Source: Pseudomonas putida
GTDB taxonomy: Bacteria; Pseudomonadota; Gammaproteobacteria; Pseudomonadales; Pseudomonadaceae
Direction of reading: 5' to 3'
Assembly: GCF_028682455.1 (NCBI RefSeq)
Contig: NZ_JANHLD010000001.1
Coordinates: forward strand, 1,523,501 to 1,587,500
Length of the DNA: 64,000 nucleotides
Positions 10,055-20,863 of the stretch are shown in pieces. The translations under genes were made by a program, and so were the position numbers. Below the pieces are notes generated by a model that worked only from the letters and a program-made list of their open reading frames with translations, was not told where the DNA came from and made no database searches. The stretch's first letter is position 1; each line of letters starts with the position of its first letter.

Positions 10055-11971
10055 TTGAACGATATGGCAAAGAACTTGATCCTGTGGTTGATCATCGCTG
10101 CTGTCCTGGTGACAGTGATGAACAACTTCTCCAGCCCGAATGAGCCGCAGACCCTCAACTATTCCGACTTCATTCAGCAGGTCAAGGATGGCAAGGTCGA
10201 GCGCGTTGCGGTCGATGGCTATGTCATTACCGGCAAGCGCACCGATGGCGACAGCTTCAAGACCATCCGTCCGGCCATTCAGGACAACGGCCTGATCGGC
10301 GATCTGGTCGACAACCATGTCGTGGTCGAAGGCAAGCAGCCTGAGCAACAGTCCATCTGGACCCAACTGCTGGTCGCCAGCTTCCCGATCCTGGTCATCA
10401 TTGCCGTGTTCATGTTCTTCATGCGCCAGATGCAAGGCGGTGCAGGTGGTAAAGGCGGGCCAATGAGCTTCGGCAAGAGCAAGGCGCGCCTGCTGTCCGA
10501 AGACCAGGTCAAGACCACCCTGGCCGACGTCGCAGGCTGTGACGAAGCCAAGGAAGAAGTGGGTGAACTGGTTGAATTCCTGCGTGATCCAGGCAAGTTC
10601 CAGCGCCTGGGCGGCCGTATTCCTCGCGGTGTGCTGATGGTCGGCCCGCCAGGTACCGGTAAGACCTTGCTGGCCAAGGCCATTGCGGGTGAGGCCAAGG
10701 TGCCGTTCTTCACCATCTCCGGCTCCGACTTCGTTGAAATGTTCGTGGGCGTGGGCGCTAGTCGCGTTCGTGACATGTTCGAACAGGCGAAGAAGCATGC
10801 GCCGTGCATCATCTTCATCGACGAAATCGACGCCGTTGGCCGCCATCGTGGCGCCGGCATGGGCGGTGGCCACGATGAGCGCGAGCAGACCCTCAACCAG
10901 TTGCTGGTAGAGATGGACGGCTTTGAAATGAACGATGGCATTATTGTCATCGCAGCAACCAACCGTCCTGACGTACTCGACCCTGCACTGCTGCGTCCAG
11001 GTCGTTTCGACCGCCAGGTCGTGGTGGGTCTGCCGGATATCCGTGGCCGTGAGCAGATTCTCAAGGTCCACATGCGCAAGGTACCGATTGGCGAAAACGT
11101 CAATCCTGCGGTCATTGCCCGTGGTACCCCTGGTTTCTCCGGTGCGGACCTGGCCAACCTGGTCAACGAGGCCTCGCTGTTCGCTGCTCGTGGTGGCAAG
11201 CGCGTGGTCGAAATGAAGGAATTCGAGCTCGCCAAAGACAAGATCATGATGGGCGCCGAGCGCAAGACCATGGTCATGTCCGAGAAAGAGAAGCGGAACA
11301 CGGCCTATCACGAAGCCGGTCACGCGATTGTTGGGCGCGTGGTGCCTGAGCACGATCCGGTCTACAAGGTTTCGATCATTCCTCGTGGGCGTGCGCTGGG
11401 TGTCACGATGTTCCTGCCCGAAGAGGACCGTTACAGCCTGTCCAAGCGCGCATTGATCAGCCAGATCTGTTCGCTGTATGGCGGCCGTATCGCCGAGGAA
11501 ATGACCCTGGGCTTCGATGGTGTTACCACCGGGGCATCCAATGACATCATGCGTGCCAGTCAGATTGCCCGGAACATGGTGACCAAGTGGGGCCTTTCCG
11601 AGAAGCTCGGCCCGCTGATGTACGCCGAAGAAGAAGGCGAGGTTTTCCTGGGGCGCAGTGCAGGCTCCCAGCACGCCAGTGTCTCCGGTGAGACAGCCAA
11701 GCTGATCGACTCCGAAGTGCGCAGCATCATTGATCAGTGCTACGCCACCGCCAAGCAGATCCTCACGGAGCACCGCGACAAGCTCGACGCCATGGCCGAT
11801 GCGCTGATGAAGTACGAAACCATCGATGCCGAGCAGATTGACGACATCATGGCGGGTCGCACCCCGCGCGAGCCGCGAGACTGGGAAGGTGGGTCGGGCA
11901 CTCCGGGTACCACTGCGCAGCAGGGTGACCGTCCAGAGTCACCGATCGGCGGTCCAGCGGCTCAAGTCTAA
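10055..11971 (+). CDS. ftsH: ATP-dependent zinc metalloprotease FtsH
   Basis: Membrane-anchored AAA+ protease that degrades misfolded membrane proteins and regulators such as LpxC and sigma-32 in relatives. 638 residues. TM1 lies at residues 6-24 ([15 protein letters not shown]), with a periplasmic domain, then TM2 at about 103-122. The AAA module has Walker A GPPGTGKT (about 193) and [13 protein letters not shown]. The zinc site is HEAGH (about residue 413). The start is TTG at 10055, supported by GAGGG at 10043-10047 seven bases upstream; ATG 10064 is too far from it. folP starts 8 bases after the stop. Confidence 0.97.
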   Translation: MNDMAKNLILWLIIAAVLVTVMNNFSSPNEPQTLNYSDFIQQVKDGKVERVAVDGYVITGKRTDGDSFKTIRPAIQDNGLIGDLVDNHVVVEGKQPEQQSIWTQLLVASFPILVIIAVFMFFMRQMQGGAGGKGGPMSFGKSKARLLSEDQVKTTLADVAGCDEAKEEVGELVEFLRDPGKFQRLGGRIPRGVLMVGPPGTGKTLLAKAIAGEAKVPFFTISGSDFVEMFVGVGASRVRDMFEQAKKHAPCIIFIDEIDAVGRHRGAGMGGGHDEREQTLNQLLVEMDGFEMNDGIIVIAATNRPDVLDPALLRPGRFDRQVVVGLPDIRGREQILKVHMRKVPIGENVNPAVIARGTPGFSGADLANLVNEASLFAARGGKRVVEMKEFELAKDKIMMGAERKTMVMSEKEKRNTAYHEAGHAIVGRVVPEHDPVYKVSIIPRGRALGVTMFLPEEDRYSLSKRALISQICSLYGGRIAEEMTLGFDGVTTGASNDIMRASQIARNMVTKWGLSEKLGPLMYAEEEGEVFLGRSAGSQHASVSGETAKLIDSEVRSIIDQCYATAKQILTEHRDKLDAMADALMKYETIDAEQIDDIMAGRTPREPRDWEGGSGTPGTTAQQGDRPESPIGGPAAQV

Positions 11972-11979
11972 GGGCATAT

Positions 11980-12831
11980 ATGACCTCACAGCAGTACCCA
12001 ACCCGGTTGCCTTGCGGCAACCGGGTTCTTGATTTGTCCCGTACCCATGTCATGGGTATTCTCAATATCACTCCAGATTCCTTCTCCGACGGCGGCCGCT
12101 TCAATCAGCGGGACGCAGCCTTGCGCCATGCCGAGGCAATGGTCGCGGCAGGTGCAACCCTGATCGATATAGGTGGTGAGTCCACCCGGCCAGGTGCACG
12201 GGCAGTTTCTGCGCTCGAGGAGCTTGAGCGGGTGGCGCCGATGGTTGAAGCTATCGCGCGAGAGCTGGATGTGATCATTTCTGTCGATACTTCGACCCCA
12301 GCTGTCATTCGTGAGTCAGCCCGGCTTGGCGCCGGCTTGATCAACGATGTCCGCTCGCTCACGCGTGATGGTGCTCTGGATGCGGCTGCGGCGACCGGGT
12401 TGCCGGTATGTCTGATGCACATGCGTGGTGAGCCGGGTGATATGCAGGACAATCCCCACTACGAGGATGTCACCGCCGAGGTGGCGAGTTATCTTGAGCA
12501 ACGGATGGCTGCGTGTGCGGCGGTGGGTATCGATGCTGGGCGGATCATTCTTGATCCTGGCTTTGGCTTCGCCAAGACCCTGGCGCACAACCTGAGCCTC
12601 TTCAAGCACATGGAGTCCTTGTATCGCTTGGGGCGGCCGTTGCTGGTTGGGGTTTCGCGCAAGAGCATGATTGGACAGGCTCTCGACCGCCCGGTCGAGC
12701 AGCGGCTGTACGGTAGCCTGGCGCTGGCTGCGTTGGCCATGACCAAGGGTGCAAACATCTTGCGTGTTCACGATGTTGTCGAAACCGTCGACGTCGTGCG
12801 AATGATTGCAGCGGTTCAAGCCGCCGAATAA
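11980..12831 (+). CDS. folP: Dihydropteroate synthase
   Basis: Joins p-aminobenzoate to 6-hydroxymethyl-dihydropterin diphosphate in folate synthesis; the target of sulfonamides. 283 residues. TIM-barrel signatures are [17 protein letters not shown] (about residues 24-40), [11 protein letters not shown] (about 61-71) and GVSRKSMIG near residue 226. It follows ftsH by 8 bases, as in many gammaproteobacteria. The first codons contain a 12-bp perfect inverted repeat (12000-12027), described separately. glmM follows after 16 bases. Confidence 0.97.
   Translation: MTSQQYPTRLPCGNRVLDLSRTHVMGILNITPDSFSDGGRFNQRDAALRHAEAMVAAGATLIDIGGESTRPGARAVSALEELERVAPMVEAIARELDVIISVDTSTPAVIRESARLGAGLINDVRSLTRDGALDAAAATGLPVCLMHMRGEPGDMQDNPHYEDVTAEVASYLEQRMAACAAVGIDAGRIILDPGFGFAKTLAHNLSLFKHMESLYRLGRPLLVGVSRKSMIGQALDRPVEQRLYGSLALAALAMTKGANILRVHDVVETVDVVRMIAAVQAAE
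12000..12027 (+). other. Perfect 12-bp hairpin inside the 5' end of folP
   Basis: AACCCGGTTGCC (12000-12011), loop TTGC, and GGCAACCGGGTT (12016-12027) form a perfect stem, then CTTGATTTG. It begins 20 bases after the folP start codon. A hairpin of this strength this close to the start could slow initiation or cause early termination after ftsH. Confidence 0.6.
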
Positions 12832-12847
12832 TAGTGATGGAGCATCT

Positions 12848-14188
12848 ATGAGCAGAAAATATTTTGGTACCGACGGCATTCGCGGTCGTGTCGGCGAATA
12901 CCCCATCACCCCTGACTTCATGCTCAAGCTCGGCTGGGCGGCAGGCATGGCGTTCCGCAAGCAGGGTACCTGTCGGGTATTGGTGGGCAAGGACACCCGC
13001 ATCTCGGGGTACATGTTTGAGTCGGCGTTGGAAGCCGGCCTGTCAGCGGCGGGCGCCGACGTACTGCTGTTGGGGCCAATGCCAACACCGGCCATCGCCT
13101 ACCTGACCCGCACTTTCCATGCTGAAGCCGGCATCGTCATCAGTGCTTCGCACAATCCGCATGACGACAACGGTATTAAGTTCTTCTCTGGCCAGGGTAC
13201 CAAGCTGCCCGACGAAGTCGAGTTGATGATTGAAGAGTTGCTCGATCAACCAATGACGGTGGTCGAGTCCAGCAAGCTGGGCAAGGTGTCACGAATCAAC
13301 GACGCGGCCGGCCGCTACATCGAGTTTTGCAAGAGCAGCGTGCCGAGCAGCACCGATTTTGCCGGCCTCAAGCTGGTAGTCGATTGCGCGCATGGCGCCA
13401 CTTACAAGGTCGCACCCAGTGTTTTTCGTGAGCTGGGCGCCGAGGTCACCGTGCTGTCGGCTCAGCCGGATGGCCTGAATATCAATGAAAATTGTGGTTC
13501 GACCCACATGGAGTCCCTGCAGGCAGCAGTGCTGGTGGGGCATGCTGATCTTGGGATTGCCTTCGACGGCGACGGAGATCGTGTGTTGATGGTCGATCAC
13601 ACCGGTGCCATCGTCGATGGGGATGAATTGCTGTTCATCATCGCCCGCGACCTGCAGCAGCGTAACAAGCTGCAAGGCGGGGTGGTCGGTACCTTGATGA
13701 GTAATCTGGGCCTGGAGCTGGCCCTGAAAGATCTCGACATACCTTTCGTGCGTGCCAAAGTCGGCGATCGTTATGTGATGGCTGAGTTGCTGGAGCGTGA
13801 TTGGGTCATCGGTGGGGAAAATTCAGGACACGTAGTGTGCTGCAATCACACCACCACAGGTGACGCGATTATCGCGGCGCTACAGGTGCTCATGGCGCTC
13901 AAGCGCAGTGGCGAGACCTTGGCTCAGGCTCGCCAGGCGCTGCGCAAATGCCCGCAGGTGTTGATCAATGTGCGTTTCGGAGCAAGCAAGGTCGATCCGC
14001 TGGAGCATCCGGCCGTGAAAGAGGCCAGTGCGCGGGTTACCGAAGAAATGGCGGGTCGCGGGCGGGTATTATTGCGCAAGTCCGGTACAGAGCCATTGGT
14101 GCGGGTAATGGTCGAGGGTGATGACGAAAGTCAGGTGCGCGCCCATGCCGAGGCCCTGGCAAAACTGGTAAGTGAAGTTTGCGTCTGA
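12848..14188 (+). CDS. glmM: Phosphoglucosamine mutase
   Basis: Converts glucosamine-6-phosphate to glucosamine-1-phosphate on the way to UDP-GlcNAc for peptidoglycan and LPS. 446 residues from ATG 12848 ([13 protein letters not shown]). An in-frame start at 12806 would overlap folP and is not conserved. The phosphoserine loop is [12 protein letters not shown] (about residues 98-109), the metal-binding loop FDGDGDR (about 240) and the sugar-binding loop GGENSGH (about 324). [12 protein letters not shown] near the C-terminus binds phosphate. The upstream spacer reads GATGGAGCATCT, giving a usable GGAG. Confidence 0.98.
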   Translation: MSRKYFGTDGIRGRVGEYPITPDFMLKLGWAAGMAFRKQGTCRVLVGKDTRISGYMFESALEAGLSAAGADVLLLGPMPTPAIAYLTRTFHAEAGIVISASHNPHDDNGIKFFSGQGTKLPDEVELMIEELLDQPMTVVESSKLGKVSRINDAAGRYIEFCKSSVPSSTDFAGLKLVVDCAHGATYKVAPSVFRELGAEVTVLSAQPDGLNINENCGSTHMESLQAAVLVGHADLGIAFDGDGDRVLMVDHTGAIVDGDELLFIIARDLQQRNKLQGGVVGTLMSNLGLELALKDLDIPFVRAKVGDRYVMAELLERDWVIGGENSGHVVCCNHTTTGDAIIAALQVLMALKRSGETLAQARQALRKCPQVLINVRFGASKVDPLEHPAVKEASARVTEEMAGRGRVLLRKSGTEPLVRVMVEGDDESQVRAHAEALAKLVSEVCV

Positions 14189-14254
14189 AATACGCTTGCC
14201 AGCTGTGATCGGGTTGGGTAACATCTGCGCCCACTTTGACCGACGAGGTACAGC

Positions 14255-15010
14255 ATGCGTCGCCCTATGGTAGCTGGTAACTGGAAGATGCACGGTACCC
14301 GCGCCAGCGTCGCTGAGCTGATCAAGGGCTTGAGCAATCTAGCCCTGCCGAGCGGTGTTGAGGTCGCGGTGTTTCCTCCCTCGTTGTACATCAGTCAGGC
14401 GATTGATGGATTGCAGGGCAAGTCGATCACTGTCGGCGCTCAGAATTCTGCGGTAGAGCCTGAGCAAGGCGCACTGACCGGTGAGATTGCACCGAGTCAG
14501 CTGGTCGATGCAGGCTGCGGGCTTGTACTGGTTGGGCACTCGGAGCGTCGCCAGATTATTGGTGAGAGCGGCGAAGTCCTTAACCGCAAGTTCGCTGCGG
14601 CACAGGCTTGTGGTTTGAAGCCGGTGCTCTGCGTAGGGGAGACCCTCGAAGAGCGCGAAGCGGGTAAAACGCTTGAGATTGTCGGGCGTCAGTTGGGTTG
14701 CATCATCGAAGCTTTCGGTGTTGAAGCCTTCGCCAATGCGGTGATTGCCTATGAGCCTGTTTGGGCCATCGGTACAGGGCTGACGGCCACGCCACAGCAA
14801 GCGCAGGATGTGCACGCAGCCATCCGCGCACAGCTGGCGGCAGAGAATGCCGAAGTCGCGAAAAATGTGCGGCTTCTATACGGCGGCAGCGTGAAGGCGG
14901 CCAATGCGGCTGAGCTGTTCGGCATGCCGGATATCGATGGGGGGCTCATAGGTGGAGCGTCCCTGAACGCAGACGAATTCGGTGCAATTTGTCGCGCCGC
15001 AGGAAACTGA
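14255..15010 (+). CDS. tpiA: Triosephosphate isomerase
   Basis: Interconverts dihydroxyacetone phosphate and glyceraldehyde-3-phosphate. 251 residues, a single TIM barrel. Catalytic residues: Lys in GNWKMHG (about 11), His in VGHSERR (about 95) and Glu in [11 protein letters not shown] (about 167). The phosphate loop is [10 protein letters not shown] and [12 protein letters not shown] 14255 follows CGAGGTACAGC. secG begins 3 bases after the stop, so the two are probably cotranscribed. Confidence 0.98.
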   Translation: MRRPMVAGNWKMHGTRASVAELIKGLSNLALPSGVEVAVFPPSLYISQAIDGLQGKSITVGAQNSAVEPEQGALTGEIAPSQLVDAGCGLVLVGHSERRQIIGESGEVLNRKFAAAQACGLKPVLCVGETLEEREAGKTLEIVGRQLGCIIEAFGVEAFANAVIAYEPVWAIGTGLTATPQQAQDVHAAIRAQLAAENAEVAKNVRLLYGGSVKAANAAELFGMPDIDGGLIGGASLNADEFGAICRAAGN

Positions 15011-15013
15011 AAA

Positions 15014-15400
15014 ATGCTGGAAACAGTCGTAGTAGTTTTTCATCTGTTGGGCGCACTGGGTTTGGTAGTGCTGGTGTTGCTGCAACAGGGTAAAGGTGCG
15101 GAAGCGGGTGCATCTTTCGGCGCAGGTGCTTCAAATACTGTGTTCGGAAGCCAAGGTTCTGCTACCTTTCTGAGTAAGTTTACTGCTATACTAGCTGCCT
15201 CTTTCTTCTTAACTGCTCTTGGGTTAGGATACTTTGCTAAAGAGAAAGCTCATGAGCTGACTCAAGTAGGGTTGCCAGATCCAGCAGTATTGGAAGTGAA
15301 GCAGCAAAAGCCGGCAACAGATGATGTACCGGTGCTCCAGGAGCAGAAGGGCGAAGCCACTAGTGCTGGCGATGTCCCTCCCGCTCAAGAGCAGAAGTAA
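15014..15400 (+). CDS. secG: Protein-export membrane protein SecG
   Basis: Small subunit of the SecYEG translocon. 128 residues. Two transmembrane helices (about residues 3-22 and 52-72) flank the conserved loop [23 protein letters not shown] charged, Gln/Ala-rich C-terminal tail follows, as in other pseudomonads. The 3' half uses noticeably more A/T-rich codons than its neighbours. It sits 3 bases behind tpiA and just before the tRNA pair. Confidence 0.95.
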   Translation: MLETVVVVFHLLGALGLVVLVLLQQGKGAEAGASFGAGASNTVFGSQGSATFLSKFTAILAASFFLTALGLGYFAKEKAHELTQVGLPDPAVLEVKQQKPATDDVPVLQEQKGEATSAGDVPPAQEQK

Positions 15401-15419
15401 CGGGTTTCAAAGTAGTATT

Positions 15420-15505
15420 GCCGAGGTGGTGGAATTGGTAGACACGCAACCTTGAGGTGGTTGTGCCCATAGGGTGTAGGGGTTCGAGTCCCCTTCTCGG
15501 TACCA
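15420..15505 (+). tRNA. tRNA-Leu (anticodon GAG)
   Basis: 86 bases with encoded CCA. The acceptor arm starts GCCGAGG and ends CTCGGT-A-CCA. The anticodon loop CTTGAGG gives GAG, reading CUC/CUU. A long variable arm (TGCCCATAGGGTGTA) marks it as class II. The T arm is GGGGTTCGAGTCCCC. It lies 19 bases after secG. Confidence 0.96.
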
Positions 15506-15518
15506 ATTGAAACAAGAC

Positions 15519-15542
15519 AGCCCGCTACAGCGGGCTTTCTTG
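15519..15542 (+). terminator. Terminator after tRNA-Leu
   Basis: AGCCCGCT (15519-15526) and AGCGGGCT (15529-15536) form the stem, followed by TTCTT. It lies 13 bases after the tRNA CCA end. Confidence 0.7.
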
Positions 15543-15602
15543 TAGGTGGAGGTTAGATTGACCCTGACAGGGTTCGGTCGTATACTTTCGCCCCAGCTTT
15601 GT

Positions 15603-15679
<77 letters not shown>

Positions 15680-15689
15680 GTTTCAGCGG

Positions 15690-15713
15690 AGCCCCTTTTG
15701 CAGGGGCTTTTTC
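15690..15713 (+). terminator. Terminator after tRNA-fMet
   Basis: AGCCCCT (15690-15696), a 5-base loop, AGGGGCT (15702-15708), then TTTTC. Read-through into rimP is possible, as in other metY-nusA operons. Confidence 0.75.
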
Positions 15714-15808
15714 TTGGCTGAACAGTCATAGCGTCGGTATTCAACGACGTATCAGGGATGGGCGCTTTGCCCATTTTTTATTTGCACAGCATGCACGAGG
15801 GGGTTCAG

Positions 15809-16267
15809 GTGTCGAGCAAGCTAGAACAGTTGCAGGCCTTGTTGGCCCCGGTGGTCGAGGCTCTTGGCTATCAATGCTGGGGGATCGAATTCATCTCTCA
15901 GGGCAAGCATTCGGTACTGCGTATTTATATCGACAAAGCGGACGGCATTCTGGTCGAAGACTGTGAAGTTGTCAGTCGTCAGGTCAGCGGTATCCTGGAT
16001 GTCGAAGATCCGATCAGTTCCGAATACACCCTTGAAGTGTCCTCTCCTGGCATGGATCGCCCACTGTTCACTTTGGAACAGTTTGCTTCGCATGCCGGCG
16101 AACAAGTGAAGATCAAGCTGCGTACGCCCTTTGAAGGTCGTCGTAACTTTCAGGGCCTTCTCCGTGGTGTGGAGGAGCAGGACGTTGTTGTCCAGGTTGA
16201 TAACAACGAATTCCTGCTGCCGATCGATTCGATCGACAAGGCCAACATTATTCCCAGTTTTGACTGA
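15809..16267 (+). CDS. rimP: Ribosome maturation factor RimP
   Basis: Needed for 30S subunit maturation. 152 residues from GTG 15809 ([11 protein letters not shown]), with GAGGGGG at 15797-15803 a few bases upstream. Longer in-frame starts at 15791 and 15758 would put that purine run inside the gene. The N-terminal domain contains [18 protein letters not shown], and the signature [10 protein letters not shown] is near residue 90. A C-terminal SH3-like domain ends KANIIPSFD. First protein gene of the nusA-infB operon. Confidence 0.94.
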   Translation: MSSKLEQLQALLAPVVEALGYQCWGIEFISQGKHSVLRIYIDKADGILVEDCEVVSRQVSGILDVEDPISSEYTLEVSSPGMDRPLFTLEQFASHAGEQVKIKLRTPFEGRRNFQGLLRGVEEQDVVVQVDNNEFLLPIDSIDKANIIPSFD

Positions 16268-16326
16268 GACGTGCCGGGTCCGGCGGACCGCGCGGATCCA
16301 ATGGCTTGCGAAAGGCGAGGCGTACG

Positions 16327-17808
16327 ATGAGCAAAGAAGTACTGCTGGTTGTTGAGTCGGTATCCAACGAAAAAGGCGTACCGGCTAGCGTAATTTTTGA
16401 AGCGCTGGAAGTGGCACTGGCCACTGCAACCAAAAAACGTTTTGACGACGAAGTCGACCTGCGTGTGGAAATCAACCGCCACACCGGTAATTACGAAACC
16501 TTCCGTCGTTGGACTGTCGTCGATGAAGCGGATCTTGACGATCCGGCTGTCGAGACCTGGCTGGCGAAAATTCAGGATACCCATCCTGAAGCTAAAGTCG
16601 GCGACGTCATCGAAGAAAAGATCGAGTCCATCGAGTTCGGTCGCATCGCCGCTCAGACTGCCAAGCAGGTCATCGTACAGAAGGTCCGTGAAGCCGAGCG
16701 CGCTCAAGTGGTAGATGCCTACCGCGAGCGTCTGGGTGAGATCATCTCCGGTACCGTCAAGAAGGTCACCCGTGACAACGTCATCGTTGACCTGGGAAAC
16801 AACGCCGAGGCGTTGCTGGCCCGCGAAGACATCATCTCCCGCGAAACTTTCCGTGTGGGTGTGCGCTTGCGTGCACTGCTCAAGGAAATTCGCACCGAGA
16901 ACCGTGGCCCGCAGTTGATCCTGTCGCGTACCGCGCCACAGATGCTGATCGAACTGTTCCGCATCGAAGTGCCGGAAATCGCCGAGGGCCTGATCGAAGT
17001 TATGGCCGCATCCCGTGATCCGGGGTCGCGAGCCAAAATCGCCGTACGCTCCAAAGACAAGCGCATTGACCCGCAGGGTGCCTGTATCGGCATGCGCGGA
17101 TCGCGTGTCCAGGCGGTGTCCGGCGAACTGGGCGGCGAACGTGTGGATATCGTCCTGTGGGACGACAACCCTGCACAGTTCGTCATCAACGCTATGTCGC
17201 CGGCTGAAGTCGCGGCGATCATCGTCGATGAAGATGCCCACGCCATGGACATCGCCGTGGGCGCCGACAACCTGGCCCAGGCGATTGGCCGTGGCGGCCA
17301 GAACGTGCGTCTGGCCAGCCAGTTGACCGGCTGGACCCTGAATGTGATGACCGAATCGGACATCCAGGCCAAGCAGCAAGCTGAAACCGGTGACATCCTG
17401 CGCAACTTTATCGACGAGCTGGAAGTCGACGAAGAGCTGGCACAGGTGCTGGTCGATGAAGGCTTCACCAGCCTGGAAGAGATTGCCTACGTACCGCTGG
17501 AAGAAATGCTCAACATCGACGGCTTTGACGAAGACATCGTCAACGAGCTTCGTGCTCGTGCCAAGGATCGCTTGTTGACCAAAGCCATCGCTACTGAGGA
17601 AAAGCTGGCAGACGCCCATCCGGCCGAAGACCTGCTCTCGCTTGAGGGTATGGACAAGGATTTGGCGATGGAACTGGCGGTGCGCGGCGTAGTTACCCGC
17701 GAAGACCTGGCCGAGCAGTCGATTGATGACCTGCTCGACATCGACGGTATCGACGAAGAGCGTGCCGGCAAGTTGATCATGGCCGCCCGAGCCCACTGGT
17801 TCGAGTAA
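16327..17808 (+). CDS. nusA: Transcription termination/antitermination factor NusA
   Basis: Binds RNA polymerase, promotes pausing and hairpin formation, and supports antitermination. 493 residues from ATG 16327. Domains in order: N-terminal polymerase-binding domain (1-130), S1 (about 135-200, [17 protein letters not shown]), KH1 (about 230-285, [10 protein letters not shown]) and KH2 (about 300-345, [12 protein letters not shown]). Two acidic AR repeats follow at the C-terminus (about 365-490). It lies between rimP and infB. Confidence 0.98.
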   Translation: MSKEVLLVVESVSNEKGVPASVIFEALEVALATATKKRFDDEVDLRVEINRHTGNYETFRRWTVVDEADLDDPAVETWLAKIQDTHPEAKVGDVIEEKIESIEFGRIAAQTAKQVIVQKVREAERAQVVDAYRERLGEIISGTVKKVTRDNVIVDLGNNAEALLAREDIISRETFRVGVRLRALLKEIRTENRGPQLILSRTAPQMLIELFRIEVPEIAEGLIEVMAASRDPGSRAKIAVRSKDKRIDPQGACIGMRGSRVQAVSGELGGERVDIVLWDDNPAQFVINAMSPAEVAAIIVDEDAHAMDIAVGADNLAQAIGRGGQNVRLASQLTGWTLNVMTESDIQAKQQAETGDILRNFIDELEVDEELAQVLVDEGFTSLEEIAYVPLEEMLNIDGFDEDIVNELRARAKDRLLTKAIATEEKLADAHPAEDLLSLEGMDKDLAMELAVRGVVTREDLAEQSIDDLLDIDGIDEERAGKLIMAARAHWFE

Positions 17809-17835
17809 TTAGGCGCGGCCTGAGGAGAGAAGTGC

Positions 17836-20340
17836 ATGACGCAAGTCACGGTGAAAGAATTGGCCCAAGAGGTCGCTGCACCGGTAGAGCGCCTGCTGCA
17901 GCAGATGCGTGAGGCAGGTCTGCCGCACACCGACGCCGGTCAGGTAGTGACCGACAATGAGAAGCAGGCTCTGCTGGCTCATTTGAAGAGCAGTCACAAG
18001 GCGAAAGTGGAAGAGCCGCGCAAGATTACCTTGCAGCGCAAGACCACCAGCACCCTGCGTGTTGCCGGTAGCAAAAGCATCAGCGTAGAAGTACGCAAGA
18101 AGAAAGTATTCGTTCAGCGCAGCCCGGAAGAGATCCAGGCCGAGCAGAAGCGCGAGCTGGAAGAGCGCCGCGCGGCGGAAAACGCAGCTCGTGAAAAAGC
18201 CGATGCTGAAGCACGTCAACGTGCCGACGAAGAAGCCCGCCGTCAGCCAGCTGCTGCATCTGCCGCACCTGCTGCCGCACCGGTTGCTCCTGCGCCGGCT
18301 CCGGTAATCGAAGCAGCCGATGCTGCTCCGGCTCCGGTTGCTGACCGCAAGAAAGACGACGTGCGTCGTAACGACAAAGCCCGTGACGACGAACGTCGTG
18401 GTGGCGAGCGTCGTAACGAAGCGCCGCGTGTGTCGGTCAAGGTCAAGGAAAAGGAAAAGGCGCCAACGCCGCGTGCTGCTCCGCGTACTACCGACGAAGA
18501 AAGCGACAGCTTCCGTCGTGGTGGTCGTGGCAAGGGCAAGCCGAAGAAGCGCAACGCCCACGGTTTCCAGAACCCGACCGGTCCGGTTATCCGCGACGTT
18601 CAGATCGGCGAGACCATCACGGTTTCCGACCTGGCGCAGCAGATGTCGGTCAAGGCAGCTGAAGTCGTCAAGTTCATGTTCAAGCTGGGCACTCCGGTGA
18701 CCATCAACCAGGTGCTCGATCAGGAGACAGCTCAGCTGGTCGCCGAAGAGCTGGGCCATAAGGTCACCCTGGTCAGCGACACGGCTCTGGAAGATTCCCT
18801 GGCCGAATCGTTGAAGTTTGAAGGTGAGACCTTCTCCCGTGCTCCAGTTGTGACCGTTATGGGTCACGTTGACCACGGTAAGACCTCGCTGCTCGACTAC
18901 ATCCGTCGTGCCAAGGTTGCCGCTGGCGAAGCCGGTGGTATCACCCAGCATATCGGTGCCTACCACGTAGAAACCGATCGTGGCATGGTCACCTTCCTCG
19001 ACACCCCAGGCCACGCCGCGTTTACCGCCATGCGTGCCCGTGGTGCCAAGGCCACTGACATCGTGATTCTGGTGGTCGCTGCGGACGACGGCGTAATGCC
19101 TCAGACCCGCGAAGCGGTGCAGCATGCGAAGGCCGCCGGTGTTCCACTGGTTGTCGCGGTGAACAAGATCGACAAGCCTGGTGCTGACCTCGATCGTATC
19201 CGTAACGAGCTGTCCGTCGAAGGCGTAACTTCCGAGGACTGGGGTGGTGACACGCCATTCGTCAAAGTTTCCGCGAAGATGGGTACCGGTGTAGACGAAC
19301 TGCTGGAAGCCGTTCTGCTGCAAGCCGAGATCCTCGAGCTCAAGGCTACGCCATCGGCCCCGGGTCGTGGTGTGGTGGTCGAGTCGCGCCTGGACAAGGG
19401 TCGTGGCCCAGTGGCTACCGTGCTGGTTCAGGACGGTACGCTGCGCCAGGGCGACATGGTCCTGTGTGGTTCGAACTACGGCCGTGTACGTGCCATGCTC
19501 GACGAGAACGGCAAACCTGTTAAGGAAGCCGGCCCGTCGATCCCGGTCGAGATTCTCGGCCTGGATGGTACCCCGGACGCTGGTGACGAACTGAGCGTTG
19601 TGGCTGACGAGAAGAAAGCCCGCGAAGTGGCGCTGTTCCGTCAGGGCAAGTTCCGCGAAGTCAAACTGGCTCGCGCGCATGCCGGCAAACTCGAGAACAT
19701 CTTCGAGAACATGGGCCAGGAAGAGAAGAAGACCCTCAATATCGTGCTCAAGTCCGATGTTCGTGGTTCTCTCGAGGCCCTGCAGGGCTCCCTGAGTGGC
19801 CTGGGCAACGACGAAGTACAGGTTCGCGTGATTGGTGGCGGTGTCGGTGGTATCACCGAGAGCGACGCCAACCTGGCCCTGGCTTCCAATGCAGTACTGT
19901 TCGGCTTCAACGTGCGTGCCGATGCCGGCGCGCGCAAGATCGTCGAGCAGGAAGGTCTGGATATGCGTTACTACAACGTGATCTACGACATCATTGAAGA
20001 CGTCAAGAAAGCCCTGACCGGTATGCTCGGCAGCGATGTTCGCGAGAACATCCTGGGTATCGCCGAAGTGCGTGATGTGTTCCGTTCGCCGAAGTTCGGC
20101 GCCATCGCTGGCTGTATGGTCGTCGAGGGTGTGGTCTACCGCAACCGTCCAATCCGCGTACTGCGCGAGGACGTGGTGATCTTCGAAGGCGAGCTGGAAT
20201 CGCTGCGTCGCTTCAAGGACGATGCGTCCGAAGTGCGTGCCGGCATGGAATGCGGTATTGGCGTGAAGAGCTACAACGACGTCAAAGTCGGCGACAAGAT
20301 CGAAGTCTTCGAGAAAGTCCAAGTGGCTCGTACGCTCTAA
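17836..20340 (+). CDS. infB: Translation initiation factor IF-2
   Basis: GTPase that places fMet-tRNA on the 30S subunit and promotes subunit joining. 834 residues. It has an N-terminal IF2N domain (1-50), then a long Ala/Glu/Arg/Lys-rich linker (about 95-245) typical of proteobacterial IF-2, and a second IF2N motif. The G domain has GHVDHGKTS (about 343), DTPGHAAF and NKIDKPG. Domains II, III and IV end [16 protein letters not shown] codons in the linker region could allow shorter isoforms, as in E. coli, but I see no proof. Confidence 0.98.
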   Translation: MTQVTVKELAQEVAAPVERLLQQMREAGLPHTDAGQVVTDNEKQALLAHLKSSHKAKVEEPRKITLQRKTTSTLRVAGSKSISVEVRKKKVFVQRSPEEIQAEQKRELEERRAAENAAREKADAEARQRADEEARRQPAAASAAPAAAPVAPAPAPVIEAADAAPAPVADRKKDDVRRNDKARDDERRGGERRNEAPRVSVKVKEKEKAPTPRAAPRTTDEESDSFRRGGRGKGKPKKRNAHGFQNPTGPVIRDVQIGETITVSDLAQQMSVKAAEVVKFMFKLGTPVTINQVLDQETAQLVAEELGHKVTLVSDTALEDSLAESLKFEGETFSRAPVVTVMGHVDHGKTSLLDYIRRAKVAAGEAGGITQHIGAYHVETDRGMVTFLDTPGHAAFTAMRARGAKATDIVILVVAADDGVMPQTREAVQHAKAAGVPLVVAVNKIDKPGADLDRIRNELSVEGVTSEDWGGDTPFVKVSAKMGTGVDELLEAVLLQAEILELKATPSAPGRGVVVESRLDKGRGPVATVLVQDGTLRQGDMVLCGSNYGRVRAMLDENGKPVKEAGPSIPVEILGLDGTPDAGDELSVVADEKKAREVALFRQGKFREVKLARAHAGKLENIFENMGQEEKKTLNIVLKSDVRGSLEALQGSLSGLGNDEVQVRVIGGGVGGITESDANLALASNAVLFGFNVRADAGARKIVEQEGLDMRYYNVIYDIIEDVKKALTGMLGSDVRENILGIAEVRDVFRSPKFGAIAGCMVVEGVVYRNRPIRVLREDVVIFEGELESLRRFKDDASEVRAGMECGIGVKSYNDVKVGDKIEVFEKVQVARTL

Positions 20341-20401
20341 GTATCGAGCATGGGAGGCGCGAAATGCCCGTCGCAAGGCGGTCATCAACGGCTCTGAACG
20401 C

Positions 20402-20435
20402 AACGCCCGGTCAGGCTCAAGCCTGGCCGGGCGTT
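20402..20435 (+). terminator. Strong hairpin between infB and rbfA
   Basis: AACGCCCGG (20402-20410) pairs with CCGGGCGTT (20427-20435). CAGGC/GCCTG extends the stem inside, with a T-G wobble and a TCAA loop. Only TTT follows, so it would act as a partial terminator or an RNA-processing site inside the operon, 26 bases before the rbfA start. Confidence 0.6.
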
Positions 20436-20461
20436 TGCCGCTTTAGTTACAGGTAGCAAAA

Positions 20462-20860
20462 ATGGCAAAAGAATATAGCCGTACCCAACGCATTGGCGAT
20501 CAGATGCAGCGCGAGCTGGCCCAACTGATTCGTCGCGAAGTCAAAGATCCACGTGTCGGCCTGGTGACAATCACCGCCGTCGACGTCAGCCGCGATGTTG
20601 GCCATGCCAAGGTGTATATCACCGTCATGGGCCAGGACAGCGCTGAAGACATCAAGCAAAGCCTTAAAGTGCTCAATTCCGCCGCGGGTTTCCTGCGGAT
20701 GCAATTGGGTAAGGAAATGAAGCTGCGCAGCGTGCCGCAGTTGCATTTCCACTACGACGAAAGCGTGACCCGAGGTGCCCATCTGTCGGCGCTGATCGAG
20801 CGCGCTGTCGCCGAGGACAGCCAGCACCAGGCCGCCGATACCCCGGACACCAAGGAGTAA
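20462..20860 (+). CDS. rbfA: Ribosome-binding factor A
   Basis: Binds the 30S subunit and helps maturation of the 16S 5' end; also linked to cold adaptation. 132 residues, a single KH-type domain. Conserved parts: [17 protein letters not shown], the beta strand [21 protein letters not shown] and the C-terminal [13 protein letters not shown]. The tail is acidic. The start follows TACAGGTAGCAAAA. truB starts 3 bases after the stop. Confidence 0.97.
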   Translation: MAKEYSRTQRIGDQMQRELAQLIRREVKDPRVGLVTITAVDVSRDVGHAKVYITVMGQDSAEDIKQSLKVLNSAAGFLRMQLGKEMKLRSVPQLHFHYDESVTRGAHLSALIERAVAEDSQHQAADTPDTKE

Positions 20861-20863
20861 GCG

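Noticed and set aside
17809..20403. 864-codon open frame antisense to infB
   Set aside because: Antisense artefact of infB; low-complexity His/Thr/Asp composition.
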